A stretch of 64,000 bases of DNA from Kaistia defluvii (GTDB taxonomy: Bacteria; Pseudomonadota; Alphaproteobacteria; Rhizobiales; Kaistiaceae). Below, one piece after another: positions 18,701-27,505 of this stretch. Both the position numbers and the translations under genes were made by a program. Below the pieces are notes generated by a model that worked only from the letters and a program-made list of their open reading frames with translations, was not told the DNA's origin and ran no database searches. Every line of letters starts with the position of its first letter. Within the stretch, counting starts at the first letter, position 1. The DNA lies in assembly GCF_040548815.1 (NCBI RefSeq), contig NZ_JBEPSM010000001.1:620001-684000 (forward strand), given 5' to 3'.

Positions 18701-19255
18701 GAATATGCGCCGATCCTGAAGCGGATGCGCGTCCAGACCTGGGCGGAATTCTCCGAGGCCGTGCGCCTTGGCTCTGCCGCCGGGCGCCTGGCCGGCACGG
18801 TCACGACGCGGCAGGAGCGGCGGACCAAGTCGGGCAACAAGATGGGCATCGTCCAGTTTTCCGACCCGACCGGCCAGTTCGAGGCGATCCTGTTCTCCGA
18901 GGCGCTGAACGAGTATCGCGACAAGCTGGAGCCCGGCCAGTCGGTGATCGTCCAGGTCGCGGCCGAGGATCGCCCGGAAGGCATCAGCGTCCGGATCGTC
19001 ACGGTCAAGCCGCTCGACCAGATGACCACCGGCCTGAAGCAGCTCCGCATCTTCATGCGCGGCGAGGAGCCTTTGAAGAGCATCGAGCGCCATCTCTCCC
19101 GCGGCAAGGGCGAGGGCGACGTCAGCCTGGTGCTGATGCTCGACAAGGGCCAGCGCGAGGTCGAGGTGCAACTCCCCGGCCGCTACCTGCTCTCCCCCCA
19201 GATCGCCGGCGCGCTCCGCGCCGTCAGCGGCGTCGTGCAGGTCGAGCTGGTGTAG
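15794..19255 (+). CDS. dnaE: DNA polymerase III alpha subunit
   Basis: A 1153-residue replicative polymerase. Order of parts: N-terminal PHP domain (FVHLRVHSAYSLLEGALP, TDTGNLFGALEF), then the polymerase core with VGPGRGSGAGSLVAWSLTIT and the catalytic aspartates in PDFDIDFCQDR (about residues 417-425). After these come SQGMRKALMGMRPDRFEDII and KSHAAAYALVAYQTAYLK, a helix-hairpin-helix region, an OB domain (AAGRLAGTVTTRQERRT) and the C-terminal region. Length and location next to rpsB point to the housekeeping DnaE1, not the shorter error-prone ImuC/DnaE2. I start at 15794, preceded by AGAGGATCG; two earlier in-frame ATGs (15740, 15743) lack family support. The SOS box ahead of the small peptide could add damage-induced transcription. 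Confidence 0.95.
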   Translation: MSLIARDVGFVHLRVHSAYSLLEGALPLKSLIKLAAADKMPALGLTDTGNLFGALEFSERAVETGIQPIIGCQVAVHFDDGFEPSRRPVPGQKNLSDLVMIASNEAGYWNLVRLVSRAFMETDPGDKPHIKFGDLEETHEGLIVLTGGGSGPLDQAIRIGQGAFAERRIERMAGLLGDRLYVELQRHQAIEQQRAEPELIDLAYRYGLPLVATNEAFFPKRDDYEAHDALVAIAEGSVVADEKRRRLTPEHYFKSRAEMVALFADLPEATDNSVEIALRCSYRPMKRKPILPRFAGADAEPEAAELAEVQALRDLARTGLEKRLAFHGLAPGLTDKQYWDRLEFELSVIEKMKFPGYFLIVADFIQWAKLQGIPVGPGRGSGAGSLVAWSLTITDLDPMRFALLFERFLNPERVSMPDFDIDFCQDRRGEVIDYVQQKYGAAQVAQIITFGTLQARAVLRDVGRVLQMPYGQVDRLCKMVPQNPANPVSLAQALIDESRLREARDEDPAVAQLLAMAQKLEGLYRHASTHAAGIVIGDRRLDALVPLYRDPRSTMPVTQFNMKWVESAGLVKFDFLGLKTLTVLDTAVKLIAKRGITVDLAAIPLDDKPSYEMLARGETVGVFQLESQGMRKALMGMRPDRFEDIIALVALYRPGPMDNIPTYNARKHGEEKPDYYHPLIEVVLKETHGVVIYQEQVMQIAQILSGYSLGEADMLRRAMGKKIKAEMDAQRDRFVVGAVKQGLTKDHANTIFDMLAKFADYGFNKSHAAAYALVAYQTAYLKANYPVEFLAASMTLDMGNTEKLNDFRREAMRLGFTVDLPSVNRSGAVFDVEDGRIIYSLAAIKGVGSQAVEHLVESRGSRPFRDLADFAARINPRVLNKRTLESLICAGALDGFTPDRARVMAGVERIMAIGSRVVEGQAIGQDELFGGGGQGEALTLPFVDPWMPSERLQREHAVVGFYLSAHPLDEYAPILKRMRVQTWAEFSEAVRLGSAAGRLAGTVTTRQERRTKSGNKMGIVQFSDPTGQFEAILFSEALNEYRDKLEPGQSVIVQVAAEDRPEGISVRIVTVKPLDQMTTGLKQLRIFMRGEEPLKSIERHLSRGKGEGDVSLVLMLDKGQREVEVQLPGRYLLSPQIAGALRAVSGVVQVELV

Positions 19256-19332
19256 GGCGGGCGCTGCGCCCAGTGCGCTCGCCGTCAGGGGCGTGGTGCG
19301 TGTAGCGTGGTACGGGCGAAGGATGTGCTTGG

Positions 19333-19735
19333 CCTCTCGCTGAGGGAGAGGTGAGGAGCTGCGTCGGTCGAAACGCAGGATGTCGTTTCGCTCCGTCGTC
19401 ATCCCGGCGAAGGCCGGGATCCATACCCTCCCGATCCGCGGTGAGAACGCCCGCCAAGACTTGCCAGGCCGGTGTTCATGGGCCCCGGCCTCCGCCGGGG
19501 CGACGGGCCATTGCATGCCGCGGCTTGCAGGCGGCTCAGGGCGAAAAGCCAGCAAGACCCTCACCCAACCCTCTCCCGCGCGCGGGAGAGGGCTTTTCGG
19601 CCGGTGGGGTTTCGGCGCCGAGGCCGGGCTCCGCCGGCTCCCTCTCCCGCAAGCGGGAGAGGGCTTTTCGGTGGGGTCTGGACGCCGAGACGGGCCTCCG
19701 TCGGCTCCCTCTCCCGCGCGCGGGAGAGGGTTGGG
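19333..19735. repeat. Cluster of palindromic intergenic repeats, dnaE-rpsB gap
   Basis: The 741-base gap between dnaE and rpsB carries several perfect or near-perfect palindromes. Three copies of CCCTCTCCCGC-nn-GCGGGAGAGGG lie at 19569-19592, 19640-19663 and 19707-19730. One CCTCTCGCTGAGGGAGAGG lies at 19333-19351. One copy of the GTCATCCCGGCGAAGG type (27 bp) lies at 19398-19424, and a diverged relative near 19475-19500. The same units recur in other gaps of this window, so they are dispersed repeats, not local terminators. No protein gene is visible in the gap. Confidence 0.8.
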
Positions 19736-19842
19736 GTGAGGGGCTTGCTTCAAAACGCGCGCTACGAGGAGCCACCGGCTCCCAGGCCTCGCCAATCCGC
19801 CCTGCGATCCCCATCTAGTGTCGGTGCGCCGCGGCGAAACGC

Positions 19843-19871
19843 TTGCACTCTGGCCTTTCGCCGCCTATAAG
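19843..19871 (+). promoter_or_regulatory. Promoter of rpsB-tsf
   Basis: TTGCAC (19843-19848), a 17-base spacer and TATAAG (19866-19871), followed by a leader of about 115 bases to rpsB. This is a good sigma70-type match in an otherwise GC-rich gap. Confidence 0.55.
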
Positions 19872-19996
19872 GCGCGCATTCCACACGTGGGGCTCGGGCT
19901 CCGGCGGCGATCTTTGTATCGTCCGACGGAACCCACCGGTGTCGCAATCGCGGCTTTCCCCACGGAGGCTGAACCGGTAAACAAGGAGATAGGGCC

Positions 19997-20803
19997 ATGG
20001 CTCTTCCGGATTTCTCTATGCGTCAGTTGCTTGAAGCTGGCGTCCACTTCGGTCACCAGAAGCACCGCTGGAACCCGAAGATGGCACCGCACCTCTACGG
20101 CGTGCGCAACAACATCCACATCATCGACCTGGCCCAGACCGTGCCGATGCTGCACCGCGCCCTTCAGGCTGTCAGCGACACCGTCGCCGGCGGCGGCCGC
20201 GTGCTGTTCGTCGGCACCAAGCGCCAGGCTTCCGAGCCGGTCGCTTCGGCTGCCAAGCGTTGCGCCCAGTACTACGTCAATTCGCGTTGGCTCGGCGGCA
20301 TGCTGACCAACTGGAAGACGATCTCGCATTCGATCCAGCGCCTGCGCCACCTCGACGAGCTGCTCTCGTCGGACGTGCAGGGCCTGACGAAGAAGGAGCG
20401 TCTGACGCTGTCGCGCGAGCGCGACAAGCTCGAGAACGCGCTCGGCGGCATCAAGGACATGGGCGGCATTCCGGACCTCCTGTTCGTCATCGACACGAAC
20501 AAGGAAGCCCTGGCGATCCAGGAAGCCCGTCGTCTGAACATCCCGGTCGCGGCGATCATCGATTCGAACTCCGATCCCGATGGCATCACCTACCCGATCC
20601 CCGGCAATGACGACGCCGGCCGCGCCCTGACGCTCTATGGCGACCTCGTCGCCCGTGCAGCGCTCGACGGCATCATGCGCGCTTCGGGCCATGCCGGCGT
20701 CGATCTCGGCGCCCAGGACGAAGTCTACGAAGAGGCGCTGGCCGAGGAAGTTCCGGCTGAGGAAGCTCAGGCCGAGGAAGTTCCGGCCGCTCCCGCCGCC
20801 TAA
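19997..20803 (+). CDS. rpsB: 30S ribosomal protein S2
   Basis: A 268-residue S2 protein that binds the 30S head-body junction and helps recruit S1. Family motifs: [59 protein letters not shown] and [26 protein letters not shown]. The last 30 residues form an acidic Glu/Ala/Pro-rich tail that E. coli S2 lacks but which is usual in alphaproteobacteria. A textbook ribosome site (AAGGAG) precedes the ATG. It pairs with tsf downstream. Confidence 0.98.
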   Translation: MALPDFSMRQLLEAGVHFGHQKHRWNPKMAPHLYGVRNNIHIIDLAQTVPMLHRALQAVSDTVAGGGRVLFVGTKRQASEPVASAAKRCAQYYVNSRWLGGMLTNWKTISHSIQRLRHLDELLSSDVQGLTKKERLTLSRERDKLENALGGIKDMGGIPDLLFVIDTNKEALAIQEARRLNIPVAAIIDSNSDPDGITYPIPGNDDAGRALTLYGDLVARAALDGIMRASGHAGVDLGAQDEVYEEALAEEVPAEEAQAEEVPAAPAA

Positions 20804-20855
20804 GTCATCCCGCCGTCACGCATCTCTGCGTGGTGTTGGAACTGAGGACAAACGC

Positions 20856-20877
20856 AGCCGGGCGCTTTTGCCCGGCT
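20856..20877 (+). terminator. Hairpin between rpsB and tsf, possible attenuator
   Basis: AGCCGGGC, loop GCTTTT, GCCCGGCT: an 8-bp perfect stem 52 bases after rpsB. There is no long T-run, so it is more likely a partial terminator or processing site than a full stop before tsf. Confidence 0.5.
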
Positions 20878-20910
20878 GTTCGTTAGAAACACGAGAAAAC
20901 GAGGCAGACG

Positions 20911-21837
20911 ATGACCATTTCCGCTTCGATGGTGAAGGACCTGCGCGAGAAGACCGGCGCAGGCATGATGGATTGCAAGGCGGCGCTGATCGAGAACGGC
21001 GGCGACGTCGAGGCTTCGATCGACTGGCTGCGGACCAAGGGTCTCGCCAAGGCCGCCAAGAAGGCCGGCCGCGTCGCAGCGGAAGGCCTCGTCGGCGTCG
21101 CGGCGTCGGGCACGACCGCCGTTGTCGTCGAAGTCAACTCCGAGACCGACTTTGTGGCGCGCAACGCCGAGTTCCAGCAGGTCGTGCAGAATGTGGCCCA
21201 GGCCGCTCTCGCCACCGACGGCTCGGTCGCAGCGGTTGCCGCATCGAACTTCCCGGGCTCCGACAAGACCGTCGAAGACGCGATCACCACCGCGGTTGCG
21301 ACGATCGGCGAGCACATGAACCTGCGCCGTTCGGCCGCCGTTTCGGTGACCGATGGCGTCGTGGCGACCTATGTCCACTCGGCCGTCGCGCCGAACCTCG
21401 GCAAGATCGGCGTTCTCGTCGGCCTGCAGTCGACGGGCGACAAGGACAAGCTGGTTGCCCTCGGCCGCCAGGTTGCGATGCACATCGCCGCCACCAACCC
21501 GCTTTCGGTCCGCAGCGAAGATCTCGATGCCGACGTCGTGGCGCGCGAGCGTTCGGTCTATGCCGAGCAGGCGCGTGAATCCGGCAAGCCGGAAGCCATC
21601 ATCGAGAAGATGGTCGAGGGTCGCGTCCGCAAGTTCTACGAGGAAGTCGTCCTTCTCTCGCAGTCTTTCGTGATCAACCCGGACCTGACCGTCGAGAAGG
21701 CGCTGAAGGCTGCCGAGGCGGATGTCGGCGCGCCGATCGAACTCACCACCTTCGTCTCCTTCCGCCTCGGCGAAGGCGTCGAGAAGGAAGAGTCCGATTT
21801 CGCGGCCGAAGTGGCTGCCGCAGCGGGCACCAAATAA
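20911..21837 (+). CDS. tsf: Elongation factor Ts
   Basis: A 308-residue nucleotide-exchange factor that releases GDP from EF-Tu. The N-terminal UBA-like module ([20 protein letters not shown]) and the EF-Tu-contacting TDFVARN motif (about residues 80-86) are intact. The dimerisation/core domain follows with [10 protein letters not shown] and the C-terminal helical module [27 protein letters not shown]. Length is normal for the class. It is the second gene of the rpsB-tsf unit. Confidence 0.98.
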   Translation: MTISASMVKDLREKTGAGMMDCKAALIENGGDVEASIDWLRTKGLAKAAKKAGRVAAEGLVGVAASGTTAVVVEVNSETDFVARNAEFQQVVQNVAQAALATDGSVAAVAASNFPGSDKTVEDAITTAVATIGEHMNLRRSAAVSVTDGVVATYVHSAVAPNLGKIGVLVGLQSTGDKDKLVALGRQVAMHIAATNPLSVRSEDLDADVVARERSVYAEQARESGKPEAIIEKMVEGRVRKFYEEVVLLSQSFVINPDLTVEKALKAAEADVGAPIELTTFVSFRLGEGVEKEESDFAAEVAAAAGTK

Positions 21838-21871
21838 TTCGGGGAACATCCGTTCCTTTGCGAGAAAAGAC

Positions 21872-21899
21872 AGGGCGCCGGATGACATCCCGGCGCCCT
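21872..21899 (+). terminator. Hairpin after tsf
   Basis: AGGGCGCCGG, loop of eight bases, CCGGCGCCCT: a 10-bp perfect GC-rich stem 34 bases after tsf and 46 before pyrH. The following TCGTGT is not a clean T-run, so termination may be partial. Confidence 0.5.
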
Positions 21900-21944
21900 T
21901 CGTGTATCCGAAGGCGCCTTTCATAAAGCGAAGAGGAAGCAAGC

Positions 21945-22667
21945 ATGGCGGAGTCGGTCCGTTTTCGACGTGTCCTCCTCAAGGTCTCTGGCGAAGCGCT
22001 TCTCGGTGATCAACCCTTCGGTATCGATGAGAAAGTCATCGACCGGATCGCGGGGGAAGTCGGCCAGGCAGTGGAACTGGGCGTCGAAGTCGGCCTCGTC
22101 GTCGGCGGTGGCAACATCTTCCGCGGCATGACGATCGCCAAGGCGGGCGGCAACCGCGTCGCCGGCGACCATATGGGCATGCTGGCGACGGTGATGAATG
22201 CGATTGGCATGCACGAGGCGCTGGAGCGCCGCGGCATCTCCTCGCGCGTCTTCTCGGCCGTGCCGATGCCCACCATCTGCGAAACGTTCAGCCAGCAGCG
22301 CGCCGAGCGGGCGCTGAAGCGATCCAAGGTCGTGCTGTTCGCCGGCGGCACCGGCAACCCGTTCTTCACGACGGATTCGGGCGCGGCGCTGCGCGCGGCC
22401 GAGATGGGCTGCGACGCCCTGTTCAAGGGTACGCAGGTGGACGGCATCTATTCCGCCGATCCGCGCAAGGATCCGGACGCCGTCCGTTTCGAGCGCATTA
22501 CCCACGCCGAAGTGCTGGCGCGCGGGCTGCAGGTCATGGATACGGCCGCTGTGGCGCTGGCCCGTGACAACGGCATTCCGCTTGTCGTATTTTCGATCCA
22601 GGAACCCAACGCGTTCGTCGACATCCTGCGTGGCCAAGGCCGCGCGACGATTGTCGCTGACGAGTGA
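21945..22667 (+). CDS. pyrH: Uridylate kinase
   Basis: A 240-residue hexameric UMP kinase of the amino-acid-kinase fold that makes UDP from UMP and ATP. Motifs: LLKVSGEALLGD at the N-terminus, VGGGNIFRG, GDHMGMLATVMNAI (UMP/GTP region) and FAGGTGNPFFTTDSGAALRAAEM, then LFKGTQVDGIYSADPRKDP. Start follows GAAGAGGAAGCAAGC. Together with frr and uppS it forms the conserved run downstream of tsf. Confidence 0.97.
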   Translation: MAESVRFRRVLLKVSGEALLGDQPFGIDEKVIDRIAGEVGQAVELGVEVGLVVGGGNIFRGMTIAKAGGNRVAGDHMGMLATVMNAIGMHEALERRGISSRVFSAVPMPTICETFSQQRAERALKRSKVVLFAGGTGNPFFTTDSGAALRAAEMGCDALFKGTQVDGIYSADPRKDPDAVRFERITHAEVLARGLQVMDTAAVALARDNGIPLVVFSIQEPNAFVDILRGQGRATIVADE

Positions 22668-22715
22668 TGCGCGCCTCGGTAATCTCCGACGCGCACCAAG
22701 TATAAAGAGGATGCC

Positions 22716-23264
22716 ATGAACTTGGACGACCTGAAACGCCGCATGGACGGCGCCATCTCGGTCCTGAGGACAGAACTCGCAGGCCTTCGCACCGGCCGCG
22801 CCTCGTCGGGAATGCTCGACCCGATCATGGTCAATGCCTATGGCTCGCATATGCCGATCACGCAGCTCGCGACGATCAGCGTGCCGGAGCCGCGGCTGAT
22901 CATGGTCCAGGTCTGGGACCGCGCCACCGCATCCGCCGTCGAGAAGGCGATCCGCGAGTCGAGCCTCGGGCTCAACCCGGTCGTCGAAGGCCAGGTCTTC
23001 CGCATTCCGATCCCGGAGCTCAACACCGAGCGCCGCATGGAATTCGTCAAGGTCGCGCACAAATACGCCGAGTCGGCCCGCATTTCGGTTCGCCATGTCC
23101 GTCGCGACGGCATTGACGGCCTGAAGAAGGCGGAGAAGGACGGCAGCATGAGCGAGGACGACAGCCGCAAGATGTCGGACAAGGTCCAGAAGCTCACCGA
23201 CGACACCATCGCCGAGATCGACGCGGTCCTCGCGGCGAAGGAAGCGGAGATCACTCAGGTCTGA
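22716..23264 (+). CDS. frr: Ribosome recycling factor
   Basis: A 182-residue factor that splits the post-termination ribosome together with EF-G. It shows [20 protein letters not shown], the [23 protein letters not shown] stretch and the C-terminal three-helix segment [23 protein letters not shown] with [20 protein letters not shown]. Length is the family norm of about 185. Start follows AAAGAGGATGCC. Confidence 0.97.
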   Translation: MNLDDLKRRMDGAISVLRTELAGLRTGRASSGMLDPIMVNAYGSHMPITQLATISVPEPRLIMVQVWDRATASAVEKAIRESSLGLNPVVEGQVFRIPIPELNTERRMEFVKVAHKYAESARISVRHVRRDGIDGLKKAEKDGSMSEDDSRKMSDKVQKLTDDTIAEIDAVLAAKEAEITQV

Positions 23265-23280
23265 CCAGGGCGGATTAGCC

Positions 23281-24066
23281 ATGAACTCGAATGCCGACGA
23301 TTCGGGCGCCGAGCTTCTGGCGAAACCCTCTGACGCAGCGGTTTCGCCGCTGAGCATTCCGCGCCATGTCGCCATCATCATGGATGGCAATGGCCGCTGG
23401 GCACAGGGGCGGGGCCTTACCCGCACCGAAGGGCACCGGCGCGGAATGGAGGCGGTTCGCGCCGCCGTCGAAACGTCGCGCGAGCTCGGCGTTTCTTATC
23501 TGACTCTGTTCAGCTTCTCCTCGGAGAACTGGTCGCGGCCGCCGCTGGAAATCCAGTTCCTGTTCGGCCTGCTGCGCCTGTTCATCCAGCGCGACCTGGC
23601 CAATCTTCATCGCAACGGCGTGCGCGTCACCGTCATCGGGGATCGCGTCCGCCTGTCGGCCGATATCCGCTCGCTGCTCGAGCAGGCCGAGAAGCTCACC
23701 TGCGACAACACCGGCCTTCGCCTGGTCATCGCCTTCAACTATGGCGCGCGCGACGAGATCACCCGCGCCGTGCGCCGCCTGGCCGAGGATGTCGCCAACG
23801 GCCGGCTGACGCCGGACGCGATCGACGAAGACACCATCCGCTCCCGCCTCGACACGGCCGACATGCCCGATCCCGACCTGGTGATCCGCACCAGCGGCGA
23901 GATGCGGCTGTCCAATTTCCTGCTCTGGCAGGCGGCCTATGCCGAACTCGTCTTCCTGCCGGCCTATTGGCCTGATTTCGACCGCGCGGCCTATCTGCAG
24001 GCGGTCGAGGAATATTCGCGTCGTGCGCGGCGCTTTGGCGGGATTGCCGCCCGGAGGAGCGGTTGA
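23281..24066 (+). CDS. uppS: Undecaprenyl diphosphate synthase (isoprenyl transferase)
   Basis: A 261-residue cis-prenyltransferase that extends farnesyl diphosphate with IPP to the C55 lipid carrier of peptidoglycan and O-antigen synthesis. It has the catalytic [14 protein letters not shown] motif (Asp in MDGN), [26 protein letters not shown] and the late [24 protein letters not shown] motif with IPP-binding arginines. The short N-terminal extension (about 25 residues) is variable in the family. Its stop overlaps the TTG start of cdsA. Confidence 0.96.
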   Translation: MNSNADDSGAELLAKPSDAAVSPLSIPRHVAIIMDGNGRWAQGRGLTRTEGHRRGMEAVRAAVETSRELGVSYLTLFSFSSENWSRPPLEIQFLFGLLRLFIQRDLANLHRNGVRVTVIGDRVRLSADIRSLLEQAEKLTCDNTGLRLVIAFNYGARDEITRAVRRLAEDVANGRLTPDAIDEDTIRSRLDTADMPDPDLVIRTSGEMRLSNFLLWQAAYAELVFLPAYWPDFDRAAYLQAVEEYSRRARRFGGIAARRSG

Positions 24067-24929
24067 AATCCCAGCATCCCGTGGGCGTGCCCGCGAATGA
24101 CGACGGCAAACCGCGCCGGAGCGATCTGACGCTTCGGGTGTGGTCGGCCGCTGTGCTGATTCCGCTCGCCCTCGTGGTGACCTGGTGGGGCGGCCTGCCG
24201 TCCTTCCTGCTGGTGGCCCTCGTCTCCGCGATCGTCTTCGCCGAATGGGCGAACATCGTCGGCCGTTCGCCGCGGCTGCTTCCCTCCACGACGGACGTCT
24301 CGGTCGGCATCGCCTTCGTCGCGCTCTCGGCCATCGTGGCCGGGTTGCAGGGCTTCGGCGCCGGCCTCGCTGTGCTTGTCGCCGGCATCGTCGGCGTCGC
24401 GCTGCTCTCGCGTTCGGCCTGGCTTGCCGGCGGCGTCGCCTATGCCGGCCTGCTGGGCGTCTGCCTCGCGGCGCTGCGCAGCGATGGCGCCGAGGGCCTC
24501 ACCGCCGTGGTCGTGCTGCTGGTGCTGGTCTGGGGCACGGACAGCTTCGCCTATTTCGCCGGCCGCACGATTGGCGGGCCGAAGCTCTGGCCCCGCGTTT
24601 CGCCGAAGAAGACCTGGTCCGGCTCGATTGGCGGCCTCGTCGGCGGCGTGCTGCTCGCGGCCTTGACGGCGATGCTGTTCGGCGTCCGGGTGGGGCCGGT
24701 GCTGGTGCTGGTCCTGGCGCTGCTCTCGATCGTCTCCCAGGCGGGCGACCTGTTCGAATCCGCGATCAAGCGGCATTTCGACAAGAAGGACTCCGGCTGC
24801 ATCATCCCCGGCCATGGCGGCATGATGGATCGGGTCGATGGCCTGATCTTCGCCGCCATCGGCGCCGCGCTGATCGGCGCCCTGCACGGCGGCAACCACC
24901 ATATCGGCCAGGGGCTGCTTTCATGGTGA
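24063..24929 (+). CDS. cdsA: Phosphatidate cytidylyltransferase
   Basis: A 288-residue membrane enzyme that makes CDP-diacylglycerol from phosphatidate and CTP, the branch point of phospholipid synthesis. About eight helices are visible, and the CDP-alcohol signature at the C-terminus is intact: [20 protein letters not shown] with [11 protein letters not shown]. The start is TTG at 24063, within the uppS stop (TTGA), so translation is coupled. The stop overlaps the dxr start. Confidence 0.95.
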   Translation: MKSQHPVGVPANDDGKPRRSDLTLRVWSAAVLIPLALVVTWWGGLPSFLLVALVSAIVFAEWANIVGRSPRLLPSTTDVSVGIAFVALSAIVAGLQGFGAGLAVLVAGIVGVALLSRSAWLAGGVAYAGLLGVCLAALRSDGAEGLTAVVVLLVLVWGTDSFAYFAGRTIGGPKLWPRVSPKKTWSGSIGGLVGGVLLAALTAMLFGVRVGPVLVLVLALLSIVSQAGDLFESAIKRHFDKKDSGCIIPGHGGMMDRVDGLIFAAIGAALIGALHGGNHHIGQGLLSW

Positions 24930-26152
24930 GAAGCCCTGCCTTGCCGGCGGGGCGGACGCGCGCCGACAAGGACCGCCGCACCCTGTCGATCCTGGGCGCC
25001 ACCGGCTCGATCGGACGCAGCACCGCCGACGTTGTTCTTCAGCATCGGGATGCCTTCGACGTCGAGGTCGTGACGGCCCAGAGCCGGGTCGACGAACTGG
25101 CCGAGATGGCGATCCAGCTTGGCGCGCGGCTCGCCGTCATCGGCGATGTCACGCGTCTCGCGAGCCTGCGCGAACGGCTGGCCGGGACAGGGATTGCGGT
25201 TGCGGCCGGCCCGGCGGCGATCGTCGAGGCAGCGTCGCGTCCGGTCGATCTCGTGGTCGCCGCAATCGTCGGCGCGGCCGGGCTGGAGCCGACGCTCGCG
25301 GCCATCGATGCCGGCGCGGATATCGCGCTCGCCAACAAGGAATGCATGGTCTGCGCCGGCGCACTGTTCAACCGGCGCGCGGCGGCGGCCTCGGTTCGCG
25401 TACTACCGGTCGATTCCGAGCATGACGCCATCTTCCAGTCGCTGGAAGCCAACAATCTCCGCGCTGTCGAGCGGATCACCATTACCGCCTCGGGTGGCCC
25501 GTTTCGCACCGCCACGCTGGACGAGATGCGCCGCGCCACCCCCGCCCAGGCGCTGAAGCATCCGCGCTGGGCGATGGGGCCGAAGATCTCGATCGATTCG
25601 GCGACCATGATGAACAAGGGCCTCGAGCTGATCGAGGCGCACCATCTGTTCGATATCGAATCCGCCCGGCTCGACGTGCTGGTGCACCCGCAGTCGGTCG
25701 TGCACGGCTTCGTCACCTATGCCGACGGATCGGTCATCGCGCAGCTCGGCGCCGCCGACATGCGCATTCCAATCTCGCATTGCCTGAACTGGCCGCGCCG
25801 CGCCGAAACCGCGACGCCGCGGCTGGATCTGGCGGCGCTGGGCACCCTAACCTTTGAAAAGCCGGATTTGGAGCGCTTTCCAGCGCTCTCGATCGCGCGA
25901 ACCGCGCTGGAAAACGGCGATTGGGCCACCAATATTCTGAATGCTGCCAATGAGGTGGCCGTCGCGGCGTTTCTGGATGGAACCATCGAGTTCCTGGAGA
26001 TCGCAGCGACCGTCGAGGCCGTGCTCGAACGAGCGACCGCGACGGTCGGCGGCACGGTTCTGGATACCGTCGAGGCGGTGCTGGCGCTGGACGGCGAAGG
26101 GCGGCGCCTGGCCGCCGAGCGAATTGAATTCCGAGGACGGCGCGCCAGCTGA
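24923..26152 (+). CDS. dxr: 1-deoxy-D-xylulose 5-phosphate reductoisomerase
   Basis: A 409-residue NADPH enzyme of the MEP isoprenoid pathway that makes 2-C-methyl-D-erythritol 4-phosphate. N-terminal NADPH fold: LSILGATGSIGRSTADVV. Metal and substrate region: VDSEHDAIFQSLEANN (Asp and Glu ligands), ASGGPFRTATLDEM, HPRWAMGPKISIDSATMMNKGLELIEAHHLF and the C-terminal NAANEVAVAAFLDG. The ATG at 24923 lies in the last codons of cdsA. The frame stays open far upstream, but that part is the shadow of cdsA. Confidence 0.96.
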   Translation: MVRSPALPAGRTRADKDRRTLSILGATGSIGRSTADVVLQHRDAFDVEVVTAQSRVDELAEMAIQLGARLAVIGDVTRLASLRERLAGTGIAVAAGPAAIVEAASRPVDLVVAAIVGAAGLEPTLAAIDAGADIALANKECMVCAGALFNRRAAAASVRVLPVDSEHDAIFQSLEANNLRAVERITITASGGPFRTATLDEMRRATPAQALKHPRWAMGPKISIDSATMMNKGLELIEAHHLFDIESARLDVLVHPQSVVHGFVTYADGSVIAQLGAADMRIPISHCLNWPRRAETATPRLDLAALGTLTFEKPDLERFPALSIARTALENGDWATNILNAANEVAVAAFLDGTIEFLEIAATVEAVLERATATVGGTVLDTVEAVLALDGEGRRLAAERIEFRGRRAS

Positions 26153-26189
26153 CGGCGCTGCACGCGAAAGCGGAAAGGTGATGTGAGGA

Positions 26190-27335
26190 ATGGATTTTCT
26201 GGCCCCTCTGGGACATTTCGGATCGAGCACGCTCGGCTACCTGATTCCGTTCCTCTTCGTTTTGACCATCGTGGTGTTCTTCCATGAGCTGGGCCACTTC
26301 CTGGTCGCCCGCTGGTGCGGCGTGCGGGTCAAGGCCTTTTCCATCGGCTTCGGCCCCGAGCTGATCGGCTTCAACGATCGCCGCGGCACGCGCTGGAAGA
26401 TCTCGGCCATTCCGCTGGGTGGCTACGTCAAGTTCCTCGGCGACGAGGACGCGGCCAGCACGCCGAGCCGCACGGCCATCGACGCCATGCCCGAGGAAGA
26501 CCGCAAGGACACCTTCTTCGCCAAGAATGTCTGGCAGCGCGCGGCCATCGTCGCGGCCGGCCCGATTGCCAATTTTATCCTCGCCATCCTGATCTTCGCC
26601 GGCATCTTCACGATTTATGGTCGCGAGGTGACGAGCGCCCGGGTCGACCAGATCGTCGCGGGAGGCGCCGCCGAGGCGGCCGGCTTCCAGGTCGGCGATC
26701 TCGTGCTGTCGATCGATGGCAGCCCGATCTCGTCCTTCAACGACCTGCAGCGGATCGTCAGCGCCAGCGCGGACCAGCCGCTTTCGATTCGCGTCGAGCG
26801 CGCTGGAAGCGAAGTCACGCTGGAAGCGACGCCGCAGCGCCGCGAAGTCACCGACCGTTTCGGCAATGTCCACAAGATTGGCCAGCTCGGTCTTTCCCGC
26901 AGCGCGACCGGCGGCGACGTCAAGCTCGAGCGCTTCTCGCCGCCCCAGGCGGTCTGGCAGGGCGCCAAGGAAACCTGGTTCATCGTCGAGCGCACCTTCG
27001 ACTATATCGGCGGCATCTTCACCGGACGCGAGTCGACCGAGGAGCTGGGCGGACCGATTCGGGTGGCCCAGGTCTCCGGACAGGTGGCGACGCTCGGCGT
27101 GGTGGCGCTGATCAATCTGGCAGCAATCCTGTCGGTATCGATCGGCCTGCTCAATCTTTTCCCGGTGCCGATGCTCGATGGCGGCCACCTGCTCTTCTAT
27201 CTCTTCGAGATCATCCGCGGTCGCCCGCTGAGCGAACGGGCCCAGGACATCGGCTTCCGCATTGGCCTCGCCGCCGTGCTCATGCTGATGATCTTCACAA
27301 CCTGGAACGATATCATCCACTTGAGCTCTCTTTGA
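26190..27335 (+). CDS. rseP: RIP metalloprotease RseP
   Basis: A 381-residue site-2 intramembrane protease that cleaves anti-sigma factors and signal-peptide remnants within the inner membrane. The zinc motif FHELGH (H32, E33, H36) is in the first helix. A single PDZ domain occupies about residues 145-215 (ARVDQIVAGGAAEAAGFQVGDLVLSIDG), compared with two in E. coli. The third zinc ligand is in NLFPVPMLDGGHL near residue 330. It sits directly before bamA in the conserved order dxr-rseP-bamA, 37 bases after dxr. Confidence 0.95.
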   Translation: MDFLAPLGHFGSSTLGYLIPFLFVLTIVVFFHELGHFLVARWCGVRVKAFSIGFGPELIGFNDRRGTRWKISAIPLGGYVKFLGDEDAASTPSRTAIDAMPEEDRKDTFFAKNVWQRAAIVAAGPIANFILAILIFAGIFTIYGREVTSARVDQIVAGGAAEAAGFQVGDLVLSIDGSPISSFNDLQRIVSASADQPLSIRVERAGSEVTLEATPQRREVTDRFGNVHKIGQLGLSRSATGGDVKLERFSPPQAVWQGAKETWFIVERTFDYIGGIFTGRESTEELGGPIRVAQVSGQVATLGVVALINLAAILSVSIGLLNLFPVPMLDGGHLLFYLFEIIRGRPLSERAQDIGFRIGLAAVLMLMIFTTWNDIIHLSSL

Positions 27336-27505
27336 GGGAGCGTGGCCCGTTGGCAACGGACGGTTAAATTCCGTCGTGCCACTATGGGGCTCGGCTTGCG
27401 ATCGGTACGGGCGCATGCCACAAAGCTGCAGTTGATCGGTCCGGTACGAATCCCGTCTCGGGGCTCGATCTGGGAAGTCAGAATAGAGCAGGGCGTTTGA
27501 ACCCA

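Noticed and set aside
15794-19255. dnaE read as the error-prone ImuC/DnaE2 because of the SOS box upstream
   Set aside because: Length (1153), complete PHP region and location before rpsB fit DnaE1; no imuA/imuB neighbours.
19333-19735. Possible CRISPR array in the regularly repeated dnaE-rpsB gap
   Set aside because: Spacing is irregular, units are self-complementary palindromes of several types and recur all over the window; no cas genes.
17843-19795. 650-codon minus-strand frame opposite dnaE and the following gap
   Set aside because: Opposite a firmly identified gene, His/Asp/Arg-rich translation without any domain; runs on through repeat DNA.
24140-24922. Upstream extension of dxr through the cdsA gene
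   Set aside because: The frame is open only because of GC bias; dxr family similarity begins at the ATG at 24923.
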